This document shows positions 32,155 to 43,548 of a DNA stretch of 64,000 bases, in pieces; within the stretch, counting starts at the first letter, position 1, and every line of letters starts with the position of its first letter. Both the position numbers and the translations under genes were made by a program. The notes beneath the pieces are model-generated. The model was not told the DNA's origin, did not search any database, and worked only from the letters and a program-made list of their open reading frames with translations. The stretch is from Toxorhynchites rutilus septentrionalis (lineage: Eukaryota > Arthropoda > Insecta > Diptera > Culicidae), in assembly GCF_029784135.1 (NCBI RefSeq), contig NC_073746.1, positions 33,200,387 to 33,264,386 on the forward strand. Reading direction: 5' to 3'.

Positions 32155-33248
32155 GACGTAGAACTACGTCTTTTAGGAAGGGTGCCAAATCAGAAAACAG
32201 GTCATGTTTTATGAAATAAAGTTAACGTTAATAACTATTTTCACTATGAACGAAATCTCATGATTTGCATACCAATCGAATCGGAAATTCTTTAAGATTA
32301 TTATTGTTTGATATGCTTCCTTTTTTTCCATACATTTGTTTTGCAGATTTGTGTGCTAACCCTACCCGTATTTTGAATGCTTATAACTCGAACATTTCTT
32401 AACAGTTCGGAAAGATGTTTGCATCAATTGATAGAAAATATTTCTACGCGTCTATAACAATTAATAAAATATTATTTTTCATGAGATGAACAATTGAATA
32501 ACGGTTAAATATCAAGCGTTATTTAAACACCCTAACTGCCAAGTTTTGGTTGGCCAGATTCACGCTTTCCCCAAAACAGGCTTCAAAATCGATGTACTTG
32601 TAGAAATCCGCGCTGCAAATATACATGCAAATCGGGGATATTTTTGTTCCCACCGAGCTGTGTTTCCATAACACGGTCTTCAACATCAATGTACCTGGGA
32701 GAATCAGCTTCGTCGAAACATGCAAGTTGGGGGTATTTTTTTCCACTGAGCTGTGTTTTTCTAACAAGGACTTCAAAATTAATGTGCCTGGAGGAATCCG
32801 CTTTGCAAATACATGCAAGTCGGGGGTAATTATTGGTGTTGAATACTTCTGCACTCGCTTGTCGTTGTGCAGACCGGAATGTTTCCTTAATACATACTTT
32901 TAAACTGAGAAGCCTGGGAAAATCGTCATTGCAGATACTAGAGGTGAATGAACTTTCGCGGTTCGAGAACAACGTAAACATGAGATATGCAATAATTTCA
33001 GAGAGAAATGTCAATACAATGATCGTTTGACAATTCTTCCGTTTACATATTTTGGTAGTCCTAGGCATCATATTAAACGTAAAAGGACGTTCATCAAATT
33101 TATTCGTAACGAAGAACATAATCTATTACAAAAATTTCGATACTTTCTAAAATAATATTCGAAGTGGTAAACAAGTGGATTGCATAATATAATTGTGTAG
33201 TTCTACGTCGAAAACATGCGGTCGTGTTCTAGATACAACCCCTTATAA
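32155..33248 (+). mobile_element. Palindrome-ended element, class B, copy 1
   Basis: Begins GACGTAGAACTACGTC (32155-32170) with the class B head (GTGCCAAATCAGAAAACAGG, AAAGTTAACGTTAATAACTA). It has three ~95-bp tandem units from about 32590, the inverted GTAGTTCTACGTC (33197-33209), the hairpin GGTCGTGTT...GATACAACC (33220-33240), and a T-run. It matches 58960-59986 along its whole length. Frames through the 95-bp units look conserved only because the DNA is. Confidence 0.75.
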
Positions 33249-33404
33249 TTTTTAGTAATAAATTCTATTTTTCAGTAAAATTTATTGCATTACAATTATA
33301 ATTTTTACTGAATGGTTCATTGATTTTACAATAACCATGCTGTATATCATATTTTAATCAGACATCTGGATTTCTAGTTATAGTCCTTAATAATCCTTAA
33401 TCTC

Positions 33405-34028
33405 CTCTTCGATTTTTAGACGGTTTTATTTAGCTTGCCCTGTAATCTGTTTGTATGTTTGTATGTTTGTAACATGTTTGTATGTAGCGCTGACCCATAT
33501 TAATAGAAATTTGACCCCCTCTCTGTTGACCGATTAATTTGAAATTTGGAACACACCTTCATCTCTGTAGTCATTATGAAACTGCGTATTTCTTGATCTT
33601 TAAAATCCAAGATGGCGGCCGCTACAAAATGGCGGAATACATATTTTCTCAAACCCTCATCGATATGGGTTTTCCAAAATCCCATCAATATGGGTATCAA
33701 ATGAAAGGGCTTGACTAGTAGAACACAGCATTGGCATTCATGAAAAATGCAAATCCAAGATGGCTGCCACTACAAAATGGTGGACTACACATTATGTCAA
33801 AACCCCGTTAATATGTGAAACAAATGAAAGGGCTTCACTAGTAGAACACGGTTATTTATGAAAAATGCAAATCCAAGATGGCTGCCAATAAAAAATGGCG
33901 GACTACATATTTTCTCAAAACCCGATTAATAAGGGTATCAAATGAAAGAGTTTGAATAGTAGATCACAGTAGATCATGAAAAATCCAAATCCAAGATGGC
34001 CACAATCACAAAATAGCAAACTACTTTA
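33405..34028 (+). repeat. Dispersed foldback repeat, unit 1, with CAAGATGGCNGCC monomers
   Basis: Starts ACGGTTTTATTTAGCTTGCC (from about 33420) and passes (GTATGTTT)n, TTGACCCCCTCTCTGTTGAC, then about three monomers of AAATCCAAGATGGC ... GAAAGGGCTTGACTAGTAGA. It is the reverse complement of 480-837 plus 2351-2720. Confidence 0.75.
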
Positions 34029-34426
34029 TTAACACTTTCGACGCCCCGTCACCCAGATATGGGTGACACTTTCCTCGCTCGAATTGAGTAGGATTTTTAG
34101 AAGGTATTTGATAGAATAGGCACCTAAATGTAACTATAGGATATGAAGAAAAATAATAAAATCACAACCATAATATTATACTGGTTATACTATACTTTTT
34201 ATTAATTTATAGTACGGATGGTTTGTACTGCAGTTTTTTGCAAAACCCCTATACTATGACTTCGGCATGTGTTATTGTCATCAATTTGTCTTCAATTGAA
34301 AACAAACATTGCTAGATCATGTAAAAGTTATCCATAAACTAAGTTTGATCTTCATTTAATAATTTAACCGCAAGTTGGGCTCTGCAAGAAACTCAAAAAC
34401 GTCGCGTTGGGCGTCGAACGTGTTAA
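34029..34426. mobile_element. TTAA-flanked MITE (piggyBac-like), ~0.4 kb
   Basis: TTAACACTTTCGACGCCC at the left inverts to TTAACACGTTCGACGCCC at the right (34423-34426 = TTAA). It lies between two units of the foldback repeat, so it inserted into that repeat. No transposase. Its end resembles the MITE at 26658. Confidence 0.8.
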
Positions 34427-35165
34427 ACGGTTTTATTTAGCCTGAACTGTTTGTATGTCTGTAGGGTTGTCCCACATCAATAGAAATTTGACCAATAGGA
34501 ACTGACCAAATTTATAAATCACCTTTATCTCTGCTGTCATTTTAAAACTGCTTATTTTGAAAAATCCAATTTGACCACCGCTACAAAATAGCTGATTTTA
34601 TATCATCTTAAAAAAAAGTTGTTTGAGATATGTGTATCAAACGAACGAACTTGACTTGGAGAACAGTATGTATTATCTGCAATCCACTCAATATCGGCAT
34701 CAAATGAAATTATTTGACTGATAGAATACAGTACAATGGTTTCACTGTAGAGAAATATTCTAATGAAACAGATAATGTACTAAAAACTAGAAAATAAAAT
34801 AAGTAAAAAAACCTTTTAAGTCAAACGGTTCAATTGTGATTAAACATAATAATGTATTAAAAGCTAGAAAATAATTAGGCAAGTAGCAGTTATCAGTTAT
34901 CACACTTCTTCTTCATTATTCTTGGGCATTGATAAAACTAAAATAAAATCGTGGGGCACGTTGGATTTTCATTATCTACAATTAGCGACTTCATCATATG
35001 TCCCACGATTTTATTTTAAGCTTATCAATGCCCTAGACTAATGAAGGAGAGGTGTGATAAATGATAAGTGCTACTTGCCTAATTATTTTCTAGCTTTTAA
35101 TACATTATTATGTTTAATCACAATTAAACCGTTTAACTTAAAAAGTTTTTTTTTTAATTACTTTA
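34427..35165 (+). repeat. Dispersed foldback repeat, unit 2, ending in a large palindrome
   Basis: ACGGTTTTATTTAGCCTGAA begins a second, more diverged unit. It ends in an inverted repeat: about 34805-34958 versus 35000-35150, sharing TAATGTATTAAAAGCTAGAA and ATAATTAGGCAAGTAGCA with their complements, around a ~40-bp spacer (ATTTTCATTATCTACAATTA). Confidence 0.75.
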
Positions 35166-35316
35166 TATTGAAACTAGGTGCATTTGATGGAAGCTACCCA
35201 TATATTTTTTTCATAATACGACAAATTTAAATAATTACTATCAATGAGCTCCGTGATTTTCTTACACTTTAGATTTTTTTTTCCATTTCTGAAAATATTT
35301 GCACCCGAAGATATAG

Positions 35317-36314
35317 TCGGTGTTAAGTCCGAGGGGACCAAGTCGCAAAATTGAAAATTTCGAGTTATTGATTACATTTGGTTAAGCATTATGTAAGCTA
35401 CATACCACATTTATCAGATTTGGAAAATCACGCATACAGTAGGAATAACGGATCGAAATTGTTATGATTGATCAACGAAAATCCGTCATAGTATGCAGTC
35501 AGAGCAGACCATGTGCCATTTACCATGGTGAAATGGCTCTATTGTATATTTGATTTAAATAATATCCAAGCGCCGAATTCAAACCAACAAAACATTTTCT
35601 TGAAGCATTTTCTACCTTGTTGAAATGTGCTTGAACCCGTTACTGTAAATGTGCACATTCTGAGTATATCAAAAAATAAACTAGGCCCACTCCTACTGAA
35701 CGGATCAGTGAAAAATACTGGTCTTCAGTGTGAATGATCGCAAAATGTACTATTTCAGAGTGCGATTTAGGCTGTAGCGATGACAATGAATTCAAATTTA
35801 ACGATTCTATTGTTGAATACTGCCTAATATGATTGAAAATGGGATGTTTCTGCTTAACATGTCTGCCGTGCCGAATTCATGCCAGCAGTAGATGGCAGAG
35901 ACTATTATGCTGAACGCAAACAAATCTTTATGCAGTTCCAAACTCACAATCCATCTTGCTCAAATTTTAATAGCAGAATGGCACACTTTGACTCACAACT
36001 GTTAATTAATTGAGAAATATTTCGAAATTGTTCAGTCCTAGTGAACCAACTCTTAAAAAAATGCTTCATTTGGTTCAGTCAGAGAGGACTATGTACGTAT
36101 AGGAAGCCAAATAAGTGCCTTTTTTGGCATGAAACTTGATGTTTTTTTACAACTATCATACGTCAAAGTATTGCCAGCGAGTAGCTAACATTTCTGAGAA
36201 CAATATTGAACGAAAAAAATAAATGCTTTGAAAACTGCACAGCATTAAACTTTATGTTGGTTTTTTTCTCGAAATCATAAAAATGTTACATGGTCCGGTC
36301 TGACTTAACACCGA
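35317..36314. mobile_element. MITE, TCGGTGTTAAGTC termini, long form (998 bp)
   Basis: Left end TCGGTGTTAAGTCCGAGGGG; right end CCGGTCTGACTTAACACCGA. It shares terminal and subterminal sequence (ACCAAGTCGCAAAATTGAAA, CTCGAAA-CATAAAAAT) with the short form at 39479. No coding is seen. Confidence 0.8.
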
Positions 36315-36339
36315 CCATATGTAACTGGCATGGATTTTT

Positions 36340-36865
36340 GACGTAGGATTGCGTCTTTCGGGAACATATTGGGGTACAAAATCGAAAAATCGAAAATCGA
36401 GCACATCGTGAAAATTGTCCAATTTCAAACGCTTATTGCTCAGTCATTTCATGATGGATTGATGAAATTTTTGCGTCAATCGATTTCGGCACTCCATAAC
36501 AATTGTTTATATTGAAGAAAATAATGTATGTCATGAAACTAACTATCGAACAATTGAAAAATCTCAACCCCTATCTTAACGGAAATACCCACTTCTGATT
36601 GGTCGAAATTGACGACACATGCGGCGGGTCCCTAACAGAGACATCAAAACCAACCTGCCAGGGGGAAATCGGCATTGCAAATACATGAAAGTAGGGAGAA
36701 CTTTTGTTTCTACCAAAATATGTTCCTTAACAGATACATTTAAATCAAATCATTATCACAGAGTTTAACGATGTAATTCTTCAACCACATCCAAAATCAA
36801 CAGATAGCCTAACGGAATCCTACGTCAACTATGCGGTGGTGTCTCGGACACAACCTTCCTGTGAC
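36340..36865 (+). mobile_element. Palindrome-ended element, class A, short form (526 bp)
   Basis: GACGTAGGATTGCGTCTTTC start, class A head, one 95-bp unit plus part of another. A junction follows directly into AAATCATTATCACAGAGTTT, so the histone stem-loop has been deleted but the downstream block remains. Inverted AATCCTACGTC is at 36816-36826, the hairpin at 36835-36855, and the T-run at 36866. Confidence 0.8.
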
Positions 36866-37095
36866 TTTTTGTTCCATTTTTCTATCTCATTGATTATAAT
36901 TCCTTCAATCACTCATCACTCATCAAACAATATGTTTTCAGCTATTTGAACAGCGAGTTTAATATTAATGCTACTTTGAATCTCTGGCCATTCGGGAATG
37001 GGACTTGGTTCTACCCATTTGTTGTGTTTCTCCTAGACAAGTCATCTATTTTTCAATGTGTATCGTATAAATTTTCCAATGTTTCAAAAAAAAAA

Positions 37096-37148
37096 TAGCC
37101 TCCTATATTTCACCCGAATCAACTAAAATTTGAAAATATAGGAGGCTA
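37096..37148. repeat. Perfect 14-bp palindrome with direct repeat
   Basis: TAGCCTCCTATATT (37096-37109) is inverted at 37135-37148. TTCACCCGAATCAACTAAAA occurs both in the loop and just after the right arm, so the copy looks like a template-switch product. Confidence 0.8.
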
Positions 37149-37162
37149 CTGTTTCACCCGAA

Positions 37163-37640
37163 TCAACTAAAAAACGTTTTTCTTCCCTTTTTTATAATAA
37201 AATCATCAAAATTGCCTTCAACATCAACATCCATCAACAACACCAATAAAAGTTCGCTAATAAAAGTTGAACGTTCGCTAACTGATCTCTGAAAAAAAGT
37301 TTGAGCTAACTTGAAGCACGGGTTTTCAAATGAATCGCAGAGTACAACAGGATATTTTTCTTGTGATTGGAAATAGGGGGATAATTCGTCAAAAGTTCTG
37401 AGAATCCTCTCGATAGAAGGTCCAACAGAAAAGAATTGTGTGTTACTATGATCAAACAATTTACCATAATGTTTACTTGCGAAATCACAAAATTTCTTTC
37501 AGTGCTCTACAAGAACCGTGTAGTTATAAAAATATTCATACACTTTCACAGCGAAGCTTTCAATATCGATTGCAAAACACTGGATGTTTATGATGTGTTT
37601 AAAAAAAATATTGAACATAATAAAATGGAATACTTTTTTT
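37163..37640 (-). pseudogene. hAT-like transposase remnant
   Basis: The minus strand reads SFAVKVYEYFYNYTVLVEH, a stop, KKFCDFASKHYGKLFDHSN, then VGPSIERILRTFDELSPYF, QSQEKYPVVLCDSFENP. This order (KVYxYFxxYTVRVExLKxFC...ERIL...L..YF.S....P..L..FFENP) is that of the C-terminal half of hAT-related transposases and their vertebrate KIAA1586/ZBED-like relatives. It has a stop and lacks both the N-terminal zinc finger and the dimerisation end. Confidence in superfamily is moderate. Confidence 0.55.
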
Positions 37641-39478
37641 GTGCATACGGTACAAATTGGCAAAACGACGGTACAATTGAAAATGTTCGAAAAATCGGTA
37701 CTGTACCGTTATAAAACGGTACGTTTGGTCAACCTTCACAGATATCAAAAATTGTGATGCCACCATACGTCAGGTTTCAATTGCATGTTTCAATTGTAGT
37801 TACACTTGATCGGCATGGATTTTCCATCGGTTGATCCGGGATGTGTCCATTCATGAAGAAGAACAGCAACCAAGGCGCTTCCTCATCATGCACCGTAAAG
37901 TTACATCGGATAGTGATGGATAACATCGAAAAACTGGTAGAACAGCAGCAGCTTTTTTGAACACTGTCGATCACACTTACCGAAGTAAATAATCAAAACA
38001 ATCAAATTGACAAACGGAGGAGTCTAGCGCACGGATAATACACTTGGAAGACTGATTTTTATTAGGATCGACACATAATACAGCGACTCTCGAGTGACTG
38101 CAATTAGAGTAATAAATCAGCATCATCATTCTCGTCCGGGATGCTATACGTCTGTCAAACGTCCGATGCGGAGGGCAGACTCTGTAGTGTGTTCACCTCA
38201 TGCAACGACTCAATGCGTGGGTTGCGAGCCTCCGAAAGTGCAATGAATCACCGGAATTGTAGGAATCGCATGCGTTGACTTTGAGTTATTACGCGAATCA
38301 TAGCTGTCACGATATCAGAGTCTAAACAATTAGTTCCACTCAACAGCGGAGTTATAACGGTGTGCTAGTTGTTTCTTCCTGCTGATAGTTGCGTTTGATT
38401 CTACATCACATGATTGGTTAACGCTGACTATCGATTGCTACCGAACAAGAATAGAGTCATGTTGGATGAGATGGATTTTTTCCCGCCTTCAGCTCAGCCA
38501 TTTCGAGTTTAATTCTGCGAAATAATCTCAATTACAACCATTGGGCTTGAAATGATTCCCACTTCCGTCTTCGGGAAAAATGTCATCCATTGTGATATTG
38601 ATGCTATCCGGCCCTCTATCAAGGCAACTTATACAGAATCGACATTTGTAGTTGAATCTCAGGGAATGATAAAAGTTTCTCCATTATCGTCATGATGAGC
38701 GGAATGAAATCCGATCCCGAAGGGAGGGGTCCGACCGTGACACAGAATTATATTTTAAATCACGCCTTTCAAATCGGAATCATTTATTTTTATCAACTGG
38801 CACAAGAAGCAAAAGTAATGTTATTCTCGGCCAACATTTTCCCCGAAGAATGGAAACTTTCACACAATGCTTTCTTTTTATTTGACGACGTTTAATAGTG
38901 TTTGAAGATAATCTTTCGCAGGAGCAGGAGGATCTCTCAAAAAAAAAAAAAAAAATCCCGAATGGTAGCTGAAGGAAAACTTCTTTTCCGCTGAATCCAG
39001 CGCAAATTGCGAATCTGTGAAGCGAGCGCGCAAAGTTTCGTGTTCGCTTTGATGATTGACTGAGAGTTTTTCCCTTTTTCCGACCCTACAGATTGGCGCA
39101 GTGTTTACCATGTTGCTTTGAGTGATTAATCGGTGGGAAAGTTTTCCTCCGGGATTTGCAAAGTTGTTCGCTTGGATATTGTCCGGAAAAAATGAGAATG
39201 AGTAATTTATTCAAATGAAATCGAGAAAGACGTTTGAAGGGGGAAAAAGACTACCATATGTTATCAAACTTTAGTTATGTGTGTGTTGCCAGCTTGAGTG
39301 TTAGCTGTGAGCCAATCATTTGTCTATAAATTTGCTGTCGCAGCTAAAGATTTTCTGCTATTGTATACCTTCAACAACTATTCACTCAAGTTGGTTGGTT
39401 ATATCATCGGACCACCGACAGTTATCTACAATAAATAAGTATAAGGATCAGAATACTTCGAATAAATGTATCAATTGG
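37641..39478. other. No recognised gene; possible single-copy DNA
   Basis: Mixed composition, no repeat partner in the window, an A-run at 38939-38955. Short frames at 37777-37974, 38692-38895 and 38878-39111 have no family resemblance. Possible host intronic or intergenic DNA. Confidence 0.4.
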
Positions 39479-39723
39479 TCGGTGTTAAGTCAGAGGGGAC
39501 CAAGTCGCAAAATTGAAATATTCGAGTTATTGATTGCATTGGGCTAAAAATTTTGTGAGCTACATTCCACATTTATTAGATTTGGAAAATTACGCGTACA
39601 ACAGAAATACCTTATCGAACTTGTTTTGAACGCTCAATGAAAACCCATTATCGCGCCAAACTTCAAGCTCGTTTTTCTCGAAAACATAAAAATATCACAT
39701 GATCCGGTCTGACTTAACATCGA
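39479..39723. mobile_element. MITE, TCGGTGTTAAGTC termini, short form (245 bp)
   Basis: TCGGTGTTAAGTCAGAGGGG at the left and CCGGTCTGACTTAACATCGA at the right. It keeps the ends of the 998-bp form at 35317 without its middle. Flanks read ATCAATTGG and CCAATTGAT, so inverted homology extends past the apparent ends. Confidence 0.85.
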
Positions 39724-40039
39724 CCAATTGATGGAAGCAAAAAAAAAAATATCACTCAAATAGCTATTTATTAAATGTGTCGCCTAGATGCAAAACCGTC
39801 AACTCCACAAGTTTGAGAAATTCGTTTTTTCGGTTTTTTAGACCTTAGATGCATTTTTCCACTTTTTGGTAATGAGAAACAGCACAAATATCGATCAATT
39901 CCTTATAAAACACGCGTTTGAATATCATGATGTGCTGCAAAACGGGTGGCATGATGCTACAGAAAATCGTCTTTCCTGTAAAATTTTCATTTTTGGAGTT
40001 GGCCGGTTTTGCAACTAGGCGACACAAATACAGTTTTTT

Positions 40040-40270
40040 GCCGTAGAACTACGTCTTTCAATAAGGGTGCCAAATCAGAAAACAGGTCATGTTTTTATGA
40101 AATAAAGTTAACGTTAATACCTATTTTTGCCGCGAACGGATTTTGGCGATTTATATACGAAACGAATCGGAAATTCCCTAAGATTTGTTTGATATGCTAT
40201 ACATTACAATCCCGTAGTCTATATATGGTTTAAATTGATGAAAATTGGAAGCATTCCCATTTCCTCATAC
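40040..40270 (+). mobile_element. 5' end of a palindrome-ended element, class B
   Basis: GCCGTAGAACTACGTC (40040-40055) after a T-run, then the class B head. The next matching 3' end on this strand is at 47305-47351, so these may be two ends of one ~7.3-kb composite filled with later insertions. This pairing is inferred. Confidence 0.65.
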
Positions 40271-40487
40271 ATTTGTTCTGTCCACTTTTGTGTTTTCCCG
40301 AACAGAGCTGTCAATAACGAGCAACTTATCGACGTGCAACAAAGGAGACGGAGACGAATGAATCGTTAGATTTAAAGTATCCGTAAACAAAGGAAAAGAA
40401 GAAGAAGAACAAAGGGGAAATCGCAAGATGTAAAGTCTCCGTGAACAAACGAAAAGAAAAAGAACGAAGGGGAATATTTGCCTAGAG

Positions 40488-40524
40488 TATAAACATTGGA
40501 TCTCGCTGAGGCAAACTTTCAGTC
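40488..40524 (+). promoter_or_regulatory. TATA box plus initiator in the composite element
   Basis: TATAAAC (40488) and TCAGTC (40519-40524) are 31 nt apart. A decayed copy of the surrounding block (TCTGCTGAGGCAAATATTCA) lies at about 46719, so the block was duplicated. Downstream sequence is not recognisably a histone. Confidence 0.5.
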
Positions 40525-40623
40525 TTCGTGAGTAAATCGACTAAACATCATCGTTGCTGAGCGAGCTAGACGGCAGGGATCGAATGCCTTTCTCTAGGCA
40601 ATGGAGGTGGAGGAGTAATATGA

Positions 40624-42655
40624 GCTTGAGCTTGAGCTTGGGTAGACTGCACACTTCGTAGTTGCTCTCCGTGATTGACCTGAACCAACCAAATTGCACA
40701 AAGAACACACAGAATGACGCTTGGGACTAGCAAATCATTCTCGTTGTGCAATTTTCGGTGATTCGAGCTTTAAATGGTCAATAACGACGCCGGCCACGTC
40801 CTTACAGTCACCAGGGAAAGGGAAGGAGCGTTAGTATGATAATCGCCGCCCGAAGGCCAGAAGGGTCGCTTCTATAGCGTGGTTCCCTAGCGAATATCAT
40901 GGAAGGGATAGTTGTTAGTGGGAGAGGTAAAAATCAGGATTCACTGTGGTAAGTGATGTGATTATGTGAGCGACTATCGTGACTATCGATCACTCAACGA
41001 AGTGAAATTCACTTGTATTACAACGCGCGACATAAATTACCTGTTAAATCAATTCGACCGGCTATACATTTTACTATTTAACACTTCTTTTTATCGAAAC
41101 GCGACGGAAATCTGAGAAGGCAACCGAGATAAAATATATATTCGTTTATTTATCACACGTACTCTCCATCAAAATAATTTTCCGTGTTATATTTGGGAAA
41201 CCTGAGAAGGTCTCTAAAATCACACGTATTTTTTTATCTAACTTAAGAAGGCAACCGAAGGTAATTCCCTACAAAAAAAAAACTCCAGCTGGCGATATAT
41301 TCAGTTATTCATTACGCGTATTCCTTATCGTAACTTTCCGATCGCGACAATGAAGGTTATTTGCTCAGGATACCTACAATATTATACTCAAATCAACGGC
41401 GGCGGACACAGAGCCAAAACTATATAGATACATAATCACTCTTATACAAAACGAAAAAAAAACATGAAAGAACTACAACATGGAACTCTATCTCTTCTAC
41501 ACGTAGGGTTTTATTACAATGTTTTTTTTAATTATACATTAACATAAATAAATCTGATACACCTTCTGCTTCTCCACTGAATTGCAAAAACATTACAAAT
41601 TTCTACAATTTTGCTACTCATGAAAATCACCTGGATGCCAAATGAAAATCACCTGGCATCACTGTATGCCGCAAAACATCAGACACATGCGCACATACAC
41701 ACCGATGGAGAAAAAACTAAATATATAACACACACAAAGCTCCTACTCTGGCAGAGACGAATGAACTCTCAGAGTTTAAAGTCTCTCTAATTCAATACCT
41801 TCCTTCCTTCCTTCCTACTCTGGGTTCCCTGGAATAAAACTACAAGTATATGTGTAAGAGCAAGAGAGGGAAAACCCCCATAATAAAGTGCGCGCGACGA
41901 TTGAGTGCGCAACGAAACACATATTTTTCACCCACATCCTGAAGAACTAAAGAATTAAAGATCTACTTGAAGAAATGTATAAGAATATATGAATAACAGG
42001 AAACTTAGCTCATTACGCCTGTTCGCTCCATGGTGATACCATCCCTGCGACACGTACAAGTACACATTCGCCGCAAACCAATGAAGAAAGAAGAAAAACA
42101 CCAACCACACAGCCGTCGTTAGCAACATATTCAGCAGAGCCGTCTCCCGTTCCACCCATATCACCACCCACCACTTCATACTCATCAAAAAGGCATTCAT
42201 ACATGTGGGTGGCTGGAACGGTTAGACAAAACCTAAACACAAATAAAACCAAATGTATGGAATTATACAAACATAATTCACCATCACTGTCTTATTTTCT
42301 TTCAAACACGATTCCGTTCCTTTCTGCGATTAGCTTCGGAAACACAGGCCTTATTCGGCAACACACACACACACCCATAACGAAGAAAAGAAATCAGCAA
42401 CGAGCGCTAGCGCGACCAAATAAACGGACTGTACTAAACAATTTGCACTTCGTCGTCGGATGAAAATTCGATATTTTTGAAACCTATGTAGATAACTGTA
42501 GCTGCTTCCGCCATAATCGAGCTCGCTTAGAAGAAACGCACACTTTTCACAGAAACTTGTACACTTATAACAATTAAAAGGACAAAAAATGAGGACAATC
42601 GAAAAGAAGCCAACACGCACGTCTGCATAGCACAGACGCTCAACCCGAACCCCAG
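40624..42655 (-). mobile_element. 2.0-kb non-coding insertion with a 24-bp target duplication
   Basis: AATGGAGGTGGAGGAGTAAT(ATGA) occurs exactly at 40600-40623 and 42656-42679. The insert begins on the plus strand with (GAGCTT)n-like repeats, which on the minus strand form an AAGCTC-repeat 3' tail. A long direct repeat with a simple-sequence tail suggests a 5'-truncated non-LTR retrotransposon on the minus strand, but no ORF of any retroelement domain is visible. It holds a GAGAC hairpin (41754), a (TTCC)n tract near 41800 and small (CA)n tracts. Confidence 0.65.
41754..41785 (+). ncRNA. GAGAC...GTCTC hairpin motif, identical to 27640
   Basis: Identical to 27640-27671, and identity continues for several bases downstream (TCTAATTCA). 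Confidence 0.55.
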
Positions 42656-42718
42656 AATGGAGGTGGAGGAGTAATATGATGGATAAAGTAAAGTTTTCCA
42701 AGGGTCTTTTGAAGGTTG

Positions 42719-42750
42719 GAGACGAATGAACTGAAGAAGTTTAAAGTCTT
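42719..42750 (+). ncRNA. GAGAC hairpin motif, variant
   Basis: GAGAC GAATG AACT-GAAGA-AGTT TAAA GTCTT. It lies in a block (GGAGGAGTAATATGA ... TTTTCCAAGGGTCTTTTGAA) that on the minus strand also occurs at 57475-57565. Confidence 0.45.
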
Positions 42751-43548
42751 AAACAAGGAAGGAAGGCAAACTTTGAGTATCGTTCTATATTCAAAGCAAT
42801 GAATATCGCTTGTTCATCCTTGTTTTGCGTCATCGCATGTCTTCATTTCGGATTTAGCTGTGGACGCGACCAAATTACTCAAGGTGGAAACAGAATGCCG
42901 CGTTGTGCGTTGCTTCTCATCAGTTGTCATTGCTTGTGTTTTGTGCTAAAACGTTTGCCCGACGCAGTCTGCTGATTTGTAATCATAATCTAGCGTTCGC
43001 GTCACCTCTTTTCATGTGAACAAACACAAAGTAAAATTCAATCAGTCAACTTCAATCAACTTGTGGATCTGTAATTTCATTTTTTGATTACGCGTCAATT
43101 TCCGTTTATCCATCAATACCTTAAATATAATGAATTCAGTCGATGTTCAGTTTGCATCGGTTGCTTAATTTTGCATAAGTATGAATACATAATAACTTCT
43201 TTATACTTGTTTTCAATGAATTTCAGTTCGTATCCAATTCTTGTTCTTGTTGTGTCCACGAATTGGTTGAATGTTTTTAAAAAACAACACATTGACATAT
43301 TCGGCGCAAGCAGTTTAGAACAAATGTTAGCGTTTAGTACAACGATGCTAATGACGCAACGCGTTATTGTGGGTGGTTAAATGTAAACACACATGTTTAA
43401 AATGAAGTGTCAAAGCACAATTGTCGCGACGCGACGCATAGCGCGGCATTCTGGTCCCACCTTCACTCGCTGATGTCTTTGGCATTGCAATCATTGCATC
43501 AAACAGATGCCATTGCATTAAAGTTCTGAGCTACACAATTAGGCGTCG
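42751..43548. other. No recognisable gene
   Basis: Nothing supported; the frame at 43084-43380 has no family resemblance. Confidence 0.45.

Noticed and set aside
32625..32903. Conserved small protein shared with 59477-59893 (VPTELCF motif)
   Set aside because: Similarity follows the 95-bp DNA repeat, the frame shifts between units, and the flanks are transposon ends.
40624..42655. LTR retrotransposon
   Set aside because: The two ends do not match each other as long terminal repeats, and a 24-bp target duplication is too long for an LTR element.
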